Shown: one piece after another, positions 26,421 to 35,834 of the stretch
Numbering within the stretch: the first letter of the stretch is position 1
How the letters are laid out: the number at the start of each line of letters is the position of its first letter
Assembly: GCF_000722635.1 (NCBI RefSeq)
Contig: NZ_JOKH01000003.1
Span: forward strand, 449,301 to 511,827
DNA length: 62,527 nucleotides
Reading direction: 5' to 3'
DNA from: Endozoicomonas numazuensis
GTDB lineage: Bacteria > Pseudomonadota > Gammaproteobacteria > Pseudomonadales > Endozoicomonadaceae
The notes under the pieces: model-generated
What the model was told of the DNA's origin: nothing
The model's input: the letters and a program-made list of their open reading frames with translations, nothing else
Databases searched by the model: none
Translations under genes and position numbers: made by a program

Positions 26421-27703
26421 TGAGTTTTTCAGGAAATACACAAGCAATTTTGTTGCTCAACACATACTTCTCAAAGCCTGAGAGAGGAGCAGCAAAACCT
26501 TTGACCCCCACGGAGTGGGGGCGCTTTGCGTTATGGCTGAAAGATCAGAAACTCTCACCTGCCCAACTCTTACAAAAGAACTTCTCTGAACTGCTGGCAG
26601 GCTGGCAGGACAAAAACATTACCTTTGACCGCATCAAAGCATTGCTTGAACGTGGTAATGCCATGGCTCTGGCTTTGGAGAAATGGCAGAGAGCGGGGGT
26701 CTGGGTGATCACTCGCTCAGACGAATGCTATCCGAAGCGGTTAAAAGCACGGCTGGGCACTTTGGCTCCTCCCGTATTTTTTGGTGTGGGCAATAAAGAC
26801 CTTCTCAATCAGGGCGGGCTGGCTGTAGTGGGTTCCAGAAATGCTTCTCCCGTTGATTTGGTGTTTACCGATGCTATTGGAGCGAAGAGCGCTTCCAATG
26901 GAATCTGTATTGTTTCCGGTGGGGCTCGGGGTGTTGATGAAACCTCAATGCTGGGAGCAGTGAACGCAGAGGGAACTTCAATCGGTGTTATGGCAGACAG
27001 CTTGCTGAAAGCTGCAATGGCTAAAAAATGGCGCAGCCATCTTGCCAGTAACAACCTTGTTCTGATCTCTCCATTTTATCCTGAAGCCGGCTTTAACGCC
27101 GGTAATGCCATGGCTCGCAATAAGTATGTCTATTGCATGGCTGATGGGGCATTGATCGTGCATTCCGGTACTAAAGGTGGTACATGGAATGGCGCGCTGG
27201 AGAATCTGAAAAAAGACTGGGTGCCATTATGGGTCAAGCCGACTGAAGACCGAGCTGCAGGGAATGAAGACATCGTTAATCAGGGCGCTCACTGGTGTCA
27301 CAACAGTATTGATAAGATGGTGGTAGCTGACCTGTTTATCAAACAGCCGTCTCAGGTACCAACTCTGGACTTGTGGGGAGCTGAAGAACCGTCTGCGTCA
27401 CAAGACAAAGGGTCAGAGTCATATTCTTCTGTCGCTACTGTAAGCAGTGAAATCAGGGGAAGCCAGCCGAGCCTGCTCGAACAGAAGGCAGAACATAAAG
27501 AACAACATTTAGAGTCTCTTTATGCTTTTTTTCTAAAACACTTGCAACCTTTGTGCAAAACCCCTATCGCATCTGATGACATATCCCAGTCTCTGGGACT
27601 GCATAAGAGCCAGGTCAAAGAATGGCTGATTCGTGCAGTAGAGGATGGCGTTTTAGTCAAGAAAACACAACCTGTTCGTTATCAATGGAATAACCCGGGG
27701 TAG
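26420..27703 (+). CDS. DprA/Smf-like (SLOG-fold) protein coupled to RecQ-PRTase
   Basis: 427 residues. The central Rossmann-like DprA domain carries AVVGSRNAS (about 134-142), SGGARGVDETSMLGAV and ALIVHSGTKGGTWNGAL, the nucleotide/DNA-binding motifs of DprA. The N-terminal ~110 residues are helical. The C-terminal ~65 look like a winged helix (DDISQSLGLHKSQVKEWLIRAVEDGVLVKK), as in DprA, after a Ser/Glu-rich linker. The ATG overlaps the helicase stop. A chromosomal dprA would normally sit beside topA/smg/def genes, which are absent here, so this is an accessory paralogue. In the ShosTA antiphage/toxin-antitoxin system a PRTase protein pairs with a DprA-like one, which this pair recalls. Confidence 0.85.
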   Translation: MSFSGNTQAILLLNTYFSKPERGAAKPLTPTEWGRFALWLKDQKLSPAQLLQKNFSELLAGWQDKNITFDRIKALLERGNAMALALEKWQRAGVWVITRSDECYPKRLKARLGTLAPPVFFGVGNKDLLNQGGLAVVGSRNASPVDLVFTDAIGAKSASNGICIVSGGARGVDETSMLGAVNAEGTSIGVMADSLLKAAMAKKWRSHLASNNLVLISPFYPEAGFNAGNAMARNKYVYCMADGALIVHSGTKGGTWNGALENLKKDWVPLWVKPTEDRAAGNEDIVNQGAHWCHNSIDKMVVADLFIKQPSQVPTLDLWGAEEPSASQDKGSESYSSVATVSSEIRGSQPSLLEQKAEHKEQHLESLYAFFLKHLQPLCKTPIASDDISQSLGLHKSQVKEWLIRAVEDGVLVKKTQPVRYQWNNPG

Positions 27704-28114
27704 GCTGCTCCGAAAACTCTGACTTGGCGATACAAACGGCCTGTAAGCGTCAGTTCTTGCTACCACTGGTGAGTGATCATTCTGCAAATTCGCAGTCATG
27801 AGCTCACGAAGCTTTTTTAGGTTCTTTTTAATTCATCAGAGACATCTCCAGAAAACCCCGTGGTTCCAGTCTTAGAGTGTAAAAGTGCGACATCTTTAGT
27901 ACCAGAACTATCAAAATTGCCCTGATACTGCACACTTTCTCGCTGCTCTTCTTCAATAAATTCTCGAATAGAAGCTAAGTCCAATGCTCACGCACTCAGA
28001 GAGTTATCTGATTTCAGCTACCCACAGTCCCGGTGGCTGAATCTGGAATTTATTTTCCGGGTCACTCTGGGAAAAAACTGGCTAACTGGATACCGGCACT
28101 GGCGAAACCTTTGC
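27704..28114. other. spacer after the dprA-like gene
   Basis: No open frame or RNA gene that I can support. The sequence is unstructured apart from ending at the 168-bp element. It may include gene debris. Confidence 0.3.
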
Positions 28115-28282
28115 CTAGGAGGCTGACCGAGAATAGCGTTCGAGCATAAAATTCAGTAGAACGAGTCAGCTTTTTCACTGAATTTGTGCGAATAGTTGAC
28201 CTATTTAAGCAAATTCAGTGGAAAAGATGGCCGTTCTTTCTGGATTTTAGGCCGGGCTGTCTATTCTCGGTCAGCCTCCTAG
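28115..28282 (+). mobile_element. 168-bp MITE-like palindromic element, copy 3 (reference orientation)
   Basis: CTAG at both ends (28115-28118, 28279-28282). The 22-bp terminal inverted repeats are perfect, and the internal stem is CACTGAATTTG / CAAATTCAGTG. With copy 2 it brackets the fleQ to dprA-like segment in inverted orientation. Confidence 0.9.
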
Positions 28283-28335
28283 TCCTTCGCCATCAGAAAA
28301 GACGGGGTAAGAACCGATCAAGCATACTTTCCATC

Positions 28336-28359
28336 AAAAAGGCCCTGCATAGCAGGGCC
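28336..28359 (-). terminator. porin gene terminator
   Basis: The stem GGCCCTGC / GCAGGGCC (28341-28348, 28352-28359) has a 3-nt loop. On the minus strand it is followed by TTTTT. It lies 30 nt after the porin stop. Confidence 0.85.
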
Positions 28360-28388
28360 AAACTCACACACAAAGGAACTGAAGGGAA

Positions 28389-29615
28389 TCAGAACACGTA
28401 CTGCACTCTAGCTACGATAGCGTTGCCATCGTCTTTCTCATTCACGTAAGAAGTATGGTTTTTCACTTCACCGTGAACATAATTCAACATGCCGCGAATA
28501 TTCTTGGTGGGGTAGTAGTTCAGACCCAGAGTGTAGGAAGCGGTTTCTACATCATCCCCACTGGTACCCAGGGTAACAGCGCTGTCGGCATCGGTAGTGG
28601 TTGCAGTGTAACGGGCGAAAGCTTCCCACTTACCACCTTTAGGCTTGCTGAATTCACCTTTCTTGTAGGTGCGCTTGCCACCGTCCAGCATGTAAGAAAC
28701 CTGACCATAGTAGCCGGTTACTTTTACGTCGCTGTTAGCATTGTCAGACTTGATGTCACGAATAAAGTATTCGCCCTGCAGCTGCAGTGACTGGAACTGA
28801 CCGGCCAGTTCAAACGCATACTCGGCATCGTCCTTGACGTTCATGCCAGTACCATTGAACAGCTTGACTTTGGTGCCTTTCTTCGCAAATCTGATGGAGC
28901 TCTTGGCCGCATCGGTTTCTCTGTCAGGGTTGGCATTGTAGTAAGAGAAGCCAACGTGCAACAGCATTTCATCTTCCATGATGGGGGCATAAGCAGCACG
29001 CATCTGGTAAGCAAACTGTTGCTTTTGTTCGCTGTCAGTTGTCTTGTCCAGACCGATGTATTCAACACCCGCACGGAGCAGATAGTTTGTGTCTGCAGCA
29101 AACACCTGAACACCATAATCATTGTTGCCATCAGCACGGAGCGCTTCGTAAATGTGTGGGCGCTCAATCGCCATGATCCAGGAAGAGCTTACAGAGTCTT
29201 CCAGACCAAACTCATTGCCCCAACGACCGATTTTGATGTTGGCAGGCTTGAATCCAGCATAAGTGATATTGGCTTCATCCAGAACGATGTCATTGTCGTC
29301 AGATTCCAGAACCAGTTTATATTTCCAGTCAGAGTAGGCCTTACCACTGATGCCCAGCTTGCCACGACGGAGATAACCAAAGTCCTGATCTTTACCACCG
29401 GCAATAAACTCGTCCAGGTTAGCGTAATCCCACTGAAGCTTACCGCTGACCTTGAAAGAAAAAGCGCCGTCTTCTGTTTTCAGCTGAAGACCACCATTTT
29501 TGGTGCTGACGATAATATCTTCACCTTCAGTCTTCACAACACCTGCATGAGCAGAAGACAGGGTCAGACCCGCAGCAACAGCGGCTACAGCCAGGGAAAC
29601 AGGCTTGAGTTTCAT
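28389..29615 (-). CDS. outer-membrane porin, phosphate-selective OprO/OprP type
   Basis: 408 residues from the chosen start MKLKPVSLAV, with an ideal AAGGAG 8 nt upstream; a GTG three codons earlier is in frame but lies too close. The signal peptide is residues 1-24 (SSAHA-G). The mature part is a 16-strand-type barrel: FSFKVSGKLQWDYA, GYLRRGKLGISGKAYSDWKYKLVLE, NIKIGRWGNEFGLED, ending in ARVQYVF with terminal Phe. These blocks match the Porin_O_P family. Real substrate selectivity cannot be read from sequence. It is monocistronic. Confidence 0.85.
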   Translation of the reverse strand: MKLKPVSLAVAAVAAGLTLSSAHAGVVKTEGEDIIVSTKNGGLQLKTEDGAFSFKVSGKLQWDYANLDEFIAGGKDQDFGYLRRGKLGISGKAYSDWKYKLVLESDDNDIVLDEANITYAGFKPANIKIGRWGNEFGLEDSVSSSWIMAIERPHIYEALRADGNNDYGVQVFAADTNYLLRAGVEYIGLDKTTDSEQKQQFAYQMRAAYAPIMEDEMLLHVGFSYYNANPDRETDAAKSSIRFAKKGTKVKLFNGTGMNVKDDAEYAFELAGQFQSLQLQGEYFIRDIKSDNANSDVKVTGYYGQVSYMLDGGKRTYKKGEFSKPKGGKWEAFARYTATTTDADSAVTLGTSGDDVETASYTLGLNYYPTKNIRGMLNYVHGEVKNHTSYVNEKDDGNAIVARVQYVF

Positions 29616-29854
29616 TAAAAACACTCCTTGTGATTTGTGTTTTTTTTTATTAACTTCGGATGGGTATATTGAAACGGAAATATTTCTTGGAAGTGACGAG
29701 AGAGAGAAAGTTTTATTACATTACTTACTAAATGGTCAGAATATTTAAATCTGGATCACACTTTGAAGAGGGAGTATGAGTATTGGTTTTATTGGGCATT
29801 TTATCGAAAATACCCAGTAAAAACGGGCACTGAATAAATCAAAACCATGCCCTT

Positions 29855-30112
29855 TTATTGAAGGTCATCCTGATCAGAATCATCATCGTATTCGTCGTCA
29901 TCATAATCGTCGTCCTCATCCTCTTCATACTCATCAGATTCAGAGTACTGCCCCGGATAAGAAGCCGTTTCATTCTGGTAGAGATCGTCAGAATCATACT
30001 GCCTGGATTCAGGCTCATCCTGCTCGTCAAAAAGATCCATTTCATTGGCAACGGTAAGGCCTAAGCCCAGTACAGCCAAGATAAAAACGAAACCTGTTAA
30101 TAGCTTTTTCAT
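29855..30112 (-). CDS. small exported protein with a strongly acidic tail
   Basis: 85 residues from ATG 30112, which has GGAGG 7 nt upstream; an upstream extension of the frame runs into repeat DNA and is rejected. Residues 1-22 form a signal peptide or single membrane helix (KKLLTGFVFILAVLGLGLTVA). The remaining ~60 residues are dominated by Asp, Glu, Tyr and Ser, with a run of mostly Asp/Glu/Tyr near the end. It is not a family I recognise. Calcium or cation binding at the membrane surface is possible from composition alone. Confidence 0.6.
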   Translation of the reverse strand: MKKLLTGFVFILAVLGLGLTVANEMDLFDEQDEPESRQYDSDDLYQNETASYPGQYSESDEYEEDEDDDYDDDEYDDDSDQDDLQ

Positions 30113-30144
30113 GATATGGCCTCCCTGCCAAACCGTGTCATTCT

Positions 30145-30221
30145 TTAAGAGGCTGCCTGGATAATTTAGCCGTTCTTTCTGGATTTTCAACCGATCCATT
30201 ACTTTCCAGGCAGCCTCTAAT
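30145..30221. repeat. short palindromic element related to the 168-bp family
   Basis: About 76 bp with inverted ends (AAGAGGCTGCCTGGA / TCCAGGCAGCCTCT). The interior contains AGCCGTTCTTTCTGGATTTT, shared with the 168-bp element. It lies 16 nt after the hrpA stop and could fold into a transcript-ending hairpin. Confidence 0.7.
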
Positions 30222-30236
30222 CCTTAACGACTTTTT

Positions 30237-33200
30237 TCAGACTTCCTGAACCTCTTGCCAGAGCTTCCTGAGTCGTTTTTCAGAAACCGGAAAACGAGTC
30301 CCCAGTTTCTGGGCAAAGAGTGAAACTCGATACTCTTCCAGCATCCAACGGTAAAGCATCAGGTTTTCGTCCACAATTTTGTGCTTTTCATGAACTTCCT
30401 TACGCTTTTCCCAGGACTTATAAAGGTTGGATAACTCCTCTGTCCAGGCTCTGTCTTTATTGACCTGGGCAGCCAGCTTCTCCTGTCTGACCTCAATGCC
30501 TTCCAGGAACCTTGGGTAGTGCCTCAGCCACTCAATACCCGCATCACAGAGAAAGCCTGGATAGATCAGCTGAACCAGATGCTGTTTGATATCTGAAAGT
30601 GAAAAAGCCCGATCAAAGGATATTTTGCCCTTTAGCTGCTTGCTGACGTTGTGAGCCTTCTGGAATATCTCGAACAGCAGGCCATCAATCTCTTCAGCAA
30701 AAGGCACCAAATGCCCCTTCCTCTCCTCAACCAGCGCTTTAAATGAAGCCTCGTTTCTTGGTCCCTTATTGCCTGACAACAGGGCAGAATCACGAACAAA
30801 GACTTCTGAGATCAAAAATGCCTGAAGATCTTCTTCCAGAGCCCTGGCCTGCATAATGCCAGTAGTCAGCAGTTTCACCTGCTTGAGATGCTTCATCTTT
30901 GACAGAGCAAACTTCAGCTGATTGGACAGCTTGAACTGAAGCAGACGAGTCAAACCCATGCGGTGAGTAGCTTCCGCCATGGCTTTATCTTCAAACAGCT
31001 TAACAGCCACAGAGCTGCTCTGATCGACCAGAGCCGGGTAGGTTTTCAGAACCAGACCGCCCACATTACGGGTAATTTCTTCTGGAAGCTCACCACAACT
31101 CCAGTCTTTCAGACCTTCCTGCTCCAGTGAGCTGTCCGTCAGCCTGCGCATACTGTCTTCCGATTCACGACCAAACTTTTCTTTCAGTTTGATCAGATTC
31201 CGGCCCTGCCCCAACACTTTGCCATTCTCGTCAATCAGCCGGAAGTTCATCTTCAGGTGATCCGACAGGTCACTCGTATCCCATTGCTCTTCAAGGATGC
31301 GAACACCGGACATGCGATGCAGATGGTGCCCCAAAATATCCGTCAGTGGCTCATCGCAGGTAGACATGGAGTCCATGGCGCCACGAACGTAATCCGGCAC
31401 AGGCACAAAATTTTTGCGCGTCGCTTTAGGCAGGGCCCTGACCAATGCAACACACTTGTCGTAAAGCATGCCCGGTACCAGCCATTCCAGACGATGTTTA
31501 GGCAACAACCTCAAAGCCTGTACCGGCAGTGTCAGTGTCACCCCATCATCCTGAGCACCCGGTTCGAAATGATACGTCAGCGGAAGTTCTAACCCTTCCC
31601 AACGGAACCGGTCAGGGTATTTATTTTCGGTCACCTCACCGGCATCATGCCTCATCAAGTATTCTTTGGTGAGATACAGAAGTCGGGCGTCTTCTTTTTC
31701 GGAAACTTTACGCCACTTCTCAAAACCGGCACCGTTGTGAATATCGGCTGGCAGCTTTTCATCGTAGAACTGATAGAGGGTTTCCGGATCGACCAGAATG
31801 TCCCTGCGCCGGGACTTGGATTCCAATTCATCCACTTCCTGAATCAGCGCCAGGTTATGTGACTGGAACTTACCCTGTGAATGATAATGGCCCTCTACCA
31901 ACGCTTCCCTGATGAATATTTCGCGGGATACGACCGGATCAATCGAGCCATAACCTATCCGGCGTCGGCCAACAATAATCAGACCGTACAAAGTGACCTG
32001 CTCATAGGCCACTACCTGGGCTCGCTTCTTTTCCCAGTGGGGTTCAAAATAATTTCTTTTGACCAGATGCCCCGCCAGCGGCTCAATCCACTGAGGTTCC
32101 ACTTTGGCATTAGTGCGGGCAAACAGTCTTGATGTCTCAACCAGTTCAGCTGTCATCACCCACTTGGGTTTGCGCTTATACAGTGTTGATGACGGGAAGA
32201 TATAAAAACGACGGTTGCGTGCTCCCATATAATCAGCGTCGTCATCCTTGTTACCCAGGTGAGAAAGCAAACCGGCCAGCAGAGATTTATGGATATCTGC
32301 GTAGTTCGCCTCGTCTTCATTGGCTTTCAGGCCCACATCTTTACAAGCCAGAGATAGCTGACGATGCAAATCCCGCCACTCACGCATTCTCATAAACGAC
32401 AGAAACTGCTGTTTGCAGTATTTACGCAACTGATTCTGGGAAAGTTCCTGACGCTGTTCTTCATAAGCATTCCAGAGTTGAACCAGACTCATAAAGTCCG
32501 AGTCATCGTGATAATGCTCACGGTGTCGCTGATCTGCAGCCTGTTTCTTCTCTGCCGGACGCTCTCTTGGATCCTGGATAGCCAGAGCACTGGTAATAAC
32601 CAGCAATTCACTGAGTGAGCGGTTTTTATCCGCTTCTACCAGCATCCTCGCCATTCGGGGATCAACCGGCAATCTGCAAATCTGCTGACCCATGCGGGTC
32701 ATACGACGCTGATCACTGACCGCACCCAACTCCTGCAAGAGTTTGAAACCATCATTGATCGCTTTTGAGTCAGGAGCATCAACAAAAGGAAAGGCAGCGA
32801 TATCCCCTAACCCCAGTCTGAGCATCTGCAAAATAACCGCAGCCAGATTGGTTCTTAAGATTTCAGCATCGGTAAACTCAGGGCGCCCCAGAAAATCTTC
32901 TTCAGAATAAAGTCGGTAGCAAACACCCTCAGCGACTCGGCCACATCGACCTTTACGCTGATTAGCAGATGCCTGAGATACCGGTTCAATGGGCAATCGT
33001 TGCACTTTTGAACGAACACTGTACCGGCTGATTCTTGCTGTTCCAGGATCAATAACATAGCGAATACCCGGAACCGTCAGTGACGTTTCTGCCACGTTAG
33101 TCGACAGAATAATCCTTCGCCCGCGACTGCCAGTAGCCAATGAATAGGGTTGGAAGATGCGGTTCTGCTCAGCTGCAGAAAGCCGGGCATAAAGAGGAAG

Positions 33201-34343
33201 AATCTCTGTATGAGCCAAGCGTGCATCTTTGAGAAATTTATTGGTTTCCCGGATTTCCCGCTCACCGCTTAGAAAAACCAGTACATCGCCCAAACGCCCA
33301 CCTTTGCCGGAGCGCTCCTGACCTTCTATTTCTCTCAGACAGGACAATATACTTTGCTGGACTCTCTGGTCGGCATCCCGGCCTTCCAACTCCAGATCTT
33401 CCATGGGACGATAATTGACATCCACGGGATAGGTACGGCCAGAAACCTCAATAACAGGGGCATTGTCAAAATGCTTTGAAAAACGTTCTACATCAATCGT
33501 TGCGGAGGTGATGATTAACTTCAGATCAGGTCGTTTAGGCAGAAGAATCTTGAGATAGCCCAACAGAAAATCAATATTAAGGCTGCGCTCATGGGCTTCA
33601 TCAATAATAAGGGTATCGTAACGATTCAAAAAGCGATCATTCTGAACTTCAGCCAGCAGAATACCGTCGGTCATCAGCTTGACCAGGGTATTCTCATTAC
33701 CATGATCGGTGAATCGAACCTGATAGCCTACCTGCTCCCCCATGGGCACTTTCAGCTCTTCGGCAATTCGGTTGGCTACGGATCGAGCCGCCAGCCTTCT
33801 TGGTTGAGTGTGGCCAATCTGACCATAAATTCCGCGACCTGCTTCCAGGCAGATTTTCGGAATCTGGGTGGTTTTACCCGACCCGGTTTCTCCCGCAATC
33901 ACCACAACCTGATGCTGTTCTATGGCTTGTCTGATCTCATCACGACGAGCAACAACAGGCAAAGCCTCATCATAATCAATACCAGGAATAGCCTGCTGCC
34001 TTTTCTGAACCCTGACAGAGGACCGGTCTATCCTGCTCTGCAGCTTTTCCACAGCGACATTATCGCTGGCCTGCAGTCGTTGTATCTGCCTGCGTAAAGG
34101 AAAACGATCCCTGATCATGCATTGATCCAGAGCTTCGTACAGCGCTTTCTTCTGAAGATGACGGCCCTTTTCACGGTCGTTTCCCGAAGAATGTTTGCTG
34201 GGCGAAGACCTCTTATGCCGCTGGATGGAGTCAGGGCTACTATTTGGCTCAGGGCTGTTTGGCTCAGGGCTGTTTGGCTCAGGGCTGTTTGGCTCAGGGC
34301 TGTTTGGCTCAGGGCTGTTTGGCTCAGGGCTGTGGCCGGACAC
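30237..34343 (-). CDS. hrpA: ATP-dependent RNA helicase HrpA
   Basis: A DEAH-box helicase of 1368 residues, close to the E. coli length plus an N-terminal extension. Walker A is GETGSGKTTQ (about 153-162), DEAH is at 248-251, and SAT is in ITSATID. The C-terminal HrpA-specific region is intact to VEKRLRKLWQEV-type ends. HrpA rescues stalled ribosomes and remodels RNA. Translation probably starts at GTG 34343, preceded by CCGGGAGA. The first ~35 residues are six SPEPN repeats encoded by 15-nt tandem repeats, which no other HrpA needs. No ATG lies between the GTG and the conserved part until about residue 77. Confidence 0.93.
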   Translation of the reverse strand: MSGHSPEPNSPEPNSPEPNSPEPNSPEPNSPEPNSSPDSIQRHKRSSPSKHSSGNDREKGRHLQKKALYEALDQCMIRDRFPLRRQIQRLQASDNVAVEKLQSRIDRSSVRVQKRQQAIPGIDYDEALPVVARRDEIRQAIEQHQVVVIAGETGSGKTTQIPKICLEAGRGIYGQIGHTQPRRLAARSVANRIAEELKVPMGEQVGYQVRFTDHGNENTLVKLMTDGILLAEVQNDRFLNRYDTLIIDEAHERSLNIDFLLGYLKILLPKRPDLKLIITSATIDVERFSKHFDNAPVIEVSGRTYPVDVNYRPMEDLELEGRDADQRVQQSILSCLREIEGQERSGKGGRLGDVLVFLSGEREIRETNKFLKDARLAHTEILPLYARLSAAEQNRIFQPYSLATGSRGRRIILSTNVAETSLTVPGIRYVIDPGTARISRYSVRSKVQRLPIEPVSQASANQRKGRCGRVAEGVCYRLYSEEDFLGRPEFTDAEILRTNLAAVILQMLRLGLGDIAAFPFVDAPDSKAINDGFKLLQELGAVSDQRRMTRMGQQICRLPVDPRMARMLVEADKNRSLSELLVITSALAIQDPRERPAEKKQAADQRHREHYHDDSDFMSLVQLWNAYEEQRQELSQNQLRKYCKQQFLSFMRMREWRDLHRQLSLACKDVGLKANEDEANYADIHKSLLAGLLSHLGNKDDDADYMGARNRRFYIFPSSTLYKRKPKWVMTAELVETSRLFARTNAKVEPQWIEPLAGHLVKRNYFEPHWEKKRAQVVAYEQVTLYGLIIVGRRRIGYGSIDPVVSREIFIREALVEGHYHSQGKFQSHNLALIQEVDELESKSRRRDILVDPETLYQFYDEKLPADIHNGAGFEKWRKVSEKEDARLLYLTKEYLMRHDAGEVTENKYPDRFRWEGLELPLTYHFEPGAQDDGVTLTLPVQALRLLPKHRLEWLVPGMLYDKCVALVRALPKATRKNFVPVPDYVRGAMDSMSTCDEPLTDILGHHLHRMSGVRILEEQWDTSDLSDHLKMNFRLIDENGKVLGQGRNLIKLKEKFGRESEDSMRRLTDSSLEQEGLKDWSCGELPEEITRNVGGLVLKTYPALVDQSSSVAVKLFEDKAMAEATHRMGLTRLLQFKLSNQLKFALSKMKHLKQVKLLTTGIMQARALEEDLQAFLISEVFVRDSALLSGNKGPRNEASFKALVEERKGHLVPFAEEIDGLLFEIFQKAHNVSKQLKGKISFDRAFSLSDIKQHLVQLIYPGFLCDAGIEWLRHYPRFLEGIEVRQEKLAAQVNKDRAWTEELSNLYKSWEKRKEVHEKHKIVDENLMLYRWMLEEYRVSLFAQKLGTRFPVSEKRLRKLWQEVQEV
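34246..34333 (-). repeat. 15-nt tandem repeat, six units, at the 5' end of hrpA
   Basis: The unit GGCTCAGGGCTGTTT (plus strand) runs uninterrupted and encodes SPEPN per unit. Unit changes would be in frame. Near identity of the units implies recent expansion. Confidence 0.95.
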
Positions 34344-34981
34344 TCAAATCTCCCGGAAAATGCGTTGCAATCAAAACGCGCAATTATACTCGGTCTGAAC
34401 TCTTATATGCGTTTTTCTTTTCTATTCGGAGGCCTGCTCAGGCTTTATGTCAGGGATATTCATACCAAAAAGAATGGAATTCCGGCCTGACACTGTTATT
34501 AGCCTGGGAAGACGGCACTGACCTGCCAGAACCCACCATTGATGACTTTATGACTATGCTGAGAAGCCTGCCCGTACAGGAACTGTCTTCAAAAGAAAGA
34601 CCGCAGGAATGGTGCGCCAAACAGCGTGAAGCCTAAAGAAATGTGGGCAGCGCCCATATCAACCGATTAGAGGCTGCCCCTGAACCATCCTGGCTGGGTG
34701 AAGGCCCCTGGGGGTATGAAGGCATTGCACAGGCCTTGTAAAACAGGCCTTGTAAAACAGGCCTTGTAAAACAGGCCTTGTAAAACAGGCCTTATTAATA
34801 CCTTTACGCTATCTCCGGCAGAGGATCGATAGGCCGTCAGAATACTTGATGGACAAGAACACAATGACGACTGATTTGATCAATCAGCATTAAGAACTGC
34901 CTCTATTTCCACTCTTTCTATTGCAGAAAGGTTCGCCTGACCTATAGTTACTGCCCTAACCCATCATGACGCAGGCATAAT
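34344..34981. other. spacer upstream of hrpA, with a possible small-gene remnant
   Basis: A plus-strand frame ending at 34636 reads protein-like for about 45 residues (LAWEDGTDLPEPTIDDFMTMLRSLPVQE...), but its upstream part is antisense to the hrpA repeats and it has no credible start. It is probably the 3' remnant of a lost gene. A 14-nt tandem repeat follows at 34732. Near 34665-34680, TTAGAGGCTGCC resembles the ends of the short palindrome at 30145. Confidence 0.35.
34730..34794. repeat. 14-nt tandem repeat, about 4.5 units
   Basis: The unit AACAGGCCTTGTAA repeats head to tail; each unit contains the palindrome AGGCCT. Not multiple-of-three, non-coding. Confidence 0.9.
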
Positions 34982-35791
34982 ATGAATACTGCCAGAACCT
35001 GCCACCGACTAAGAGTGCTCTTGGCTGGTTTTCTGATCAGTGCCACTGCTCTTAATGCTCTGGCCAAAACCTCATGTTCCATCAGTGACTTTGAACGATA
35101 CTGGATCCGAACCTTCGAGATTTACCTATCTGATACATTGGCAAAGCACAAAGCGCCCCCACAAATAATCAATGGCACCATACCTAATATTTTCTGGCAA
35201 GAGGCCTTGGACAAAACCCTCATTGCCAAAGTAGAATTCTCTATGCTGCTCGAAGGTTACCCGGAACTCTGCCAGTTAACTTCACTCCCCTTCAATAGCT
35301 TAAGCCGGGCCATGATTCCTGTAATGATTTATGAAAGGAACTCACTAAGCCTTGCGATTGAAAGAAAACAGCTGTCCGCCAATGACTTTGCAGAAATGGC
35401 TCTCACCGATCCACATCTCGCCACCAACCTTCTCGGACACATGGACACGCTGAGTGAATCAGTCCATAGCCTGAAGATCAGAAAAGAACAGTTGCCCTAC
35501 TTTCAACGATTGGCTCGTGCATTAGTTAAGGATCAGTCTTCCAGACTTGAAGCCAATCGTGCTTACTCAAAAGCTTTCTGCCACCTGATACTCATGATTA
35601 ATGAAGGAAGAAGTGAAGCAGATCTGGACAGGTACTCACGCGTCGTCAGCTCTTTGCATGAGACTGAGTTTCCAGATTTCCTGCTACTGGATCCACACTC
35701 ATCGTCTTCTATTGAGTTCTTTCTCAACAGAATTGAGCTCACACATATCACGCCCCAGGATAATAGATATCCCATGACTGGCATAGAATAG
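34982..35791 (+). CDS. exported protein of unknown function
   Basis: 269 residues. The signal peptide is residues 1-28 (LLAGFLISATALNALA-K). The mature part is mostly helical with a few Cys (about 32, 98 and 200) that could form disulfides, and no motif I recognise. The ATG is preceded by only a weak AGG. A hairpin terminator follows immediately, so it is a single-gene unit. Confidence 0.65.
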   Translation: MNTARTCHRLRVLLAGFLISATALNALAKTSCSISDFERYWIRTFEIYLSDTLAKHKAPPQIINGTIPNIFWQEALDKTLIAKVEFSMLLEGYPELCQLTSLPFNSLSRAMIPVMIYERNSLSLAIERKQLSANDFAEMALTDPHLATNLLGHMDTLSESVHSLKIRKEQLPYFQRLARALVKDQSSRLEANRAYSKAFCHLILMINEGRSEADLDRYSRVVSSLHETEFPDFLLLDPHSSSSIEFFLNRIELTHITPQDNRYPMTGIE

Positions 35792-35817
35792 CCGGGTCAT
35801 TAGCCCGGCTCTATTTT
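35790..35817 (+). terminator. hairpin terminator
   Basis: AGCCGGG / CCCGGCT with a 7-nt loop, then CTATTTT. It overlaps the stop codon of the preceding gene and also faces the convergent gene at 35835. Confidence 0.7.
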
Positions 35818-35834
35818 AACCATTCAAAAGAGTT

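Noticed and set aside
26420-27703. Housekeeping DprA for natural transformation
   Set aside because: It is coupled to a RecQ-PRTase gene in an accessory island and lacks the usual neighbours; an accessory role is more likely, though not proven.
34122-34490. Plus-strand frames with repeated WLRAV/AQGCL/SGLFG units over the hrpA start
   Set aside because: They are antisense readings of the 15-nt repeat encoding SPEPN in hrpA; hrpA itself is well supported.
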